From Aquitalea denitrificans (GTDB lineage: Bacteria > Pseudomonadota > Gammaproteobacteria > Burkholderiales > Chromobacteriaceae), in NCBI RefSeq assembly GCF_009856625.1, contig NZ_CP047241.1, forward strand, positions 806,001 through 870,000: a stretch of 64,000 nucleotides of DNA, written 5' to 3'. Below, one piece after another: positions 62,967 through 64,000 of the stretch. Position 1 is the stretch's first letter. The number at the start of each line of letters is the position of its first letter. The notes under the pieces are model-generated. The model had not been told where the DNA came from. It worked only from the letters and a program-made list of their open reading frames with translations, and ran no database searches. A program made the translations under genes and the position numbers.

Positions 62967-64000
62967 AATCAAGACTCTTCAAACCGGCGCTGCTGATCTG
63001 GTTGGTCGCCATGCTGGCCTCGGTACTGGTGATCAGCCAGACCCGCTTCGTGGCTGACCTGTCCGCCTTCATGCCCAAGCTGCCCAGTGCGCGGCAGCAG
63101 ATGCTGATCGACCAGCTGCGCGATGGCGCTATCGCCCGCATCGTGCTGGTGGGGATTGAAGGCAGTGACGAGGCCGAACGTGGCCGGCTGTCGCGGCTGC
63201 TGGTGGACAAGCTGGCGCACAATGCGCGCTTTACTTCGGTGCAGAACGGCGACCGCCAGACCCAGCAGCACGACCAACAGTATTTCTTCAACAACCGTTA
63301 TCTGCTCAGCCCGGCGGTGACGCCGCAGCGCTTCAGTGCCGCCGGCCTGCACGATGCCATCCAGGGCACGCTGGACGCCATGTCCGGCGACGCCGGCCTG
63401 ATCGTCAAGAAAATCCTGCCGCGCGATCCCACTGGCGAAACCCTGCAAATACTGGAGCAGTTCATCGGCGAGAACCAGCCCAGCACCAGCGACGACATCT
63501 GGGTCTCGCGCGATGGCAAGCGTGCAGTGCTGCTGTTGCAGCTGGGCGAATCCGGCCTGAATACCGACGCCCAGGCCGCCGCGCTGGAAGACGTGAAGCA
63601 GGCATTTGCCAGCCTGCCGGCGCGCCATGCCGATACCCGGCTGGTGATGAGCGGCACCAGCGTCATTTCGGTGGCCTCGCGCAACATCATCCAGAGTGAG
63701 GTGGAGCGGCTGGCCACGCTGGGAACCGTGCTGGTGGTGGCGCTGTTGCTGCTGGTCTACCGTTCCTTGCCCTTGCTGCTGCTGGGACTGATTCCGGTAG
63801 TGTCCGGCGCGCTGGTGGGCATTGCCAGCGTCAGCCTGGGTTTTGGTCATGTGCATGGCCTGACACTGGGTTTTGGCACCACGCTGATTGGCGAGGCGGT
63901 GGATTACTCCATCTACCTGTTCATCCAGCGCGCGGGGGGCGGCAATCCCGGCCATTTCTGGCGCACCATCCGCCTGGGGGTGCTGACCTCGGCCACCGGC
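62963..64000 (+). CDS. MMPL/RND-family exporter of the aryl-polyene cluster (truncated by the window edge)
   Basis: The first 346 residues of a large exporter are visible. A membrane helix (about 7-27) is followed by a periplasmic domain, then helices from about residue 252 on, with VVALLLLVYRSLPLLLLGLIPVVSG and GEAVDYSIYLF, the RND-type signature near the proton-relay helices. The ATG overlaps the LolA stop in ATGA. It is open to the right edge, so only the start is annotated. It should move the pigment or its lipid toward the outer membrane. Confidence 0.9.
   Translation, partial: MKSRLFKPALLIWLVAMLASVLVISQTRFVADLSAFMPKLPSARQQMLIDQLRDGAIARIVLVGIEGSDEAERGRLSRLLVDKLAHNARFTSVQNGDRQTQQHDQQYFFNNRYLLSPAVTPQRFSAAGLHDAIQGTLDAMSGDAGLIVKKILPRDPTGETLQILEQFIGENQPSTSDDIWVSRDGKRAVLLLQLGESGLNTDAQAAALEDVKQAFASLPARHADTRLVMSGTSVISVASRNIIQSEVERLATLGTVLVVALLLLVYRSLPLLLLGLIPVVSGALVGIASVSLGFGHVHGLTLGFGTTLIGEAVDYSIYLFIQRAGGGNPGHFWRTIRLGVLTSATG

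Overview
The window looks like chromosomal DNA of a Neisseriales betaproteobacterium of the Chromobacteriaceae type (Chromobacterium, Aquitalea or Vogesella relatives). This rests on high GC, a two-chain glycyl-tRNA synthetase, an Mpl ligase, GmhB, PilE/PilV/PilW/PilX/PilY1 minor pilin operons and a chorismatase next to aryl-polyene genes. The genus is an inference. I see no rRNA, tRNA, CRISPR array, insertion sequence or prophage. Most of the window is densely packed single-copy genes, many joined by 1-4 bp start/stop overlaps.

Layout. Positions 1-3.9 kb hold a carnitine monooxygenase operon (cntA, a semialdehyde dehydrogenase, cntB). Positions 4.1-6.4 kb hold kbl-tdh for threonine to glycine. 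Positions 6.6-12.6 kb hold glyQ, a small exported protein, glyS, gmhB, plsC, a YgjP-type metalloprotease and gloA. Positions 12.7-19.5 kb hold an ion antiporter, a YpfH-type esterase, mpl, a LysE exporter, a PAS/degenerate-GGDEF protein, a PilZ-like protein and serB.

Positions 19.6-22.5 kb hold a bufferin-type copper RiPP operon (two precursors, an MNIO/DUF692 enzyme, a DUF2063 partner, DoxX) behind two matching ECF-sigma-like promoters. Positions 22.6-25 kb hold a queuosine operon, queC-queD-queE, whose QueD has three T-fold repeats. Positions 25.2-29.6 kb hold a diacylglycerol-kinase-like gene and an electrophile-defence set (DJ-1-like protein, NemA-like reductase, nitroreductase, NemR-like repressor) with two matching operators.

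Positions 29.9-44.2 kb hold two complete minor-pilin/PilY1 operons in the order fimT-pilV-pilW-pilX-pilY1-pilE, on either side of an iron-type alcohol dehydrogenase. The first PilY1 carries a von Willebrand A head and the second carries an L-type-lectin-like head, so the strain appears to encode two different pilus tips. Positions 44.6-53.2 kb cover GABA and amine use (gabT, gabP, then a LysR-controlled FAD oxidase, cupin and aldehyde dehydrogenase) with an OmpA-type lipoprotein between. Positions 53.3-56.6 kb hold nikR facing a CbiMQO-type nickel importer. From 56.8 kb to the right edge is the start of an aryl-polyene pigment cluster: a chorismatase and a PAP2 protein on one strand, and divergently an ACP, a membrane protein, an AMP ligase, a dehydratase, an acyltransferase, a LolA-like carrier and a truncated MMPL exporter.
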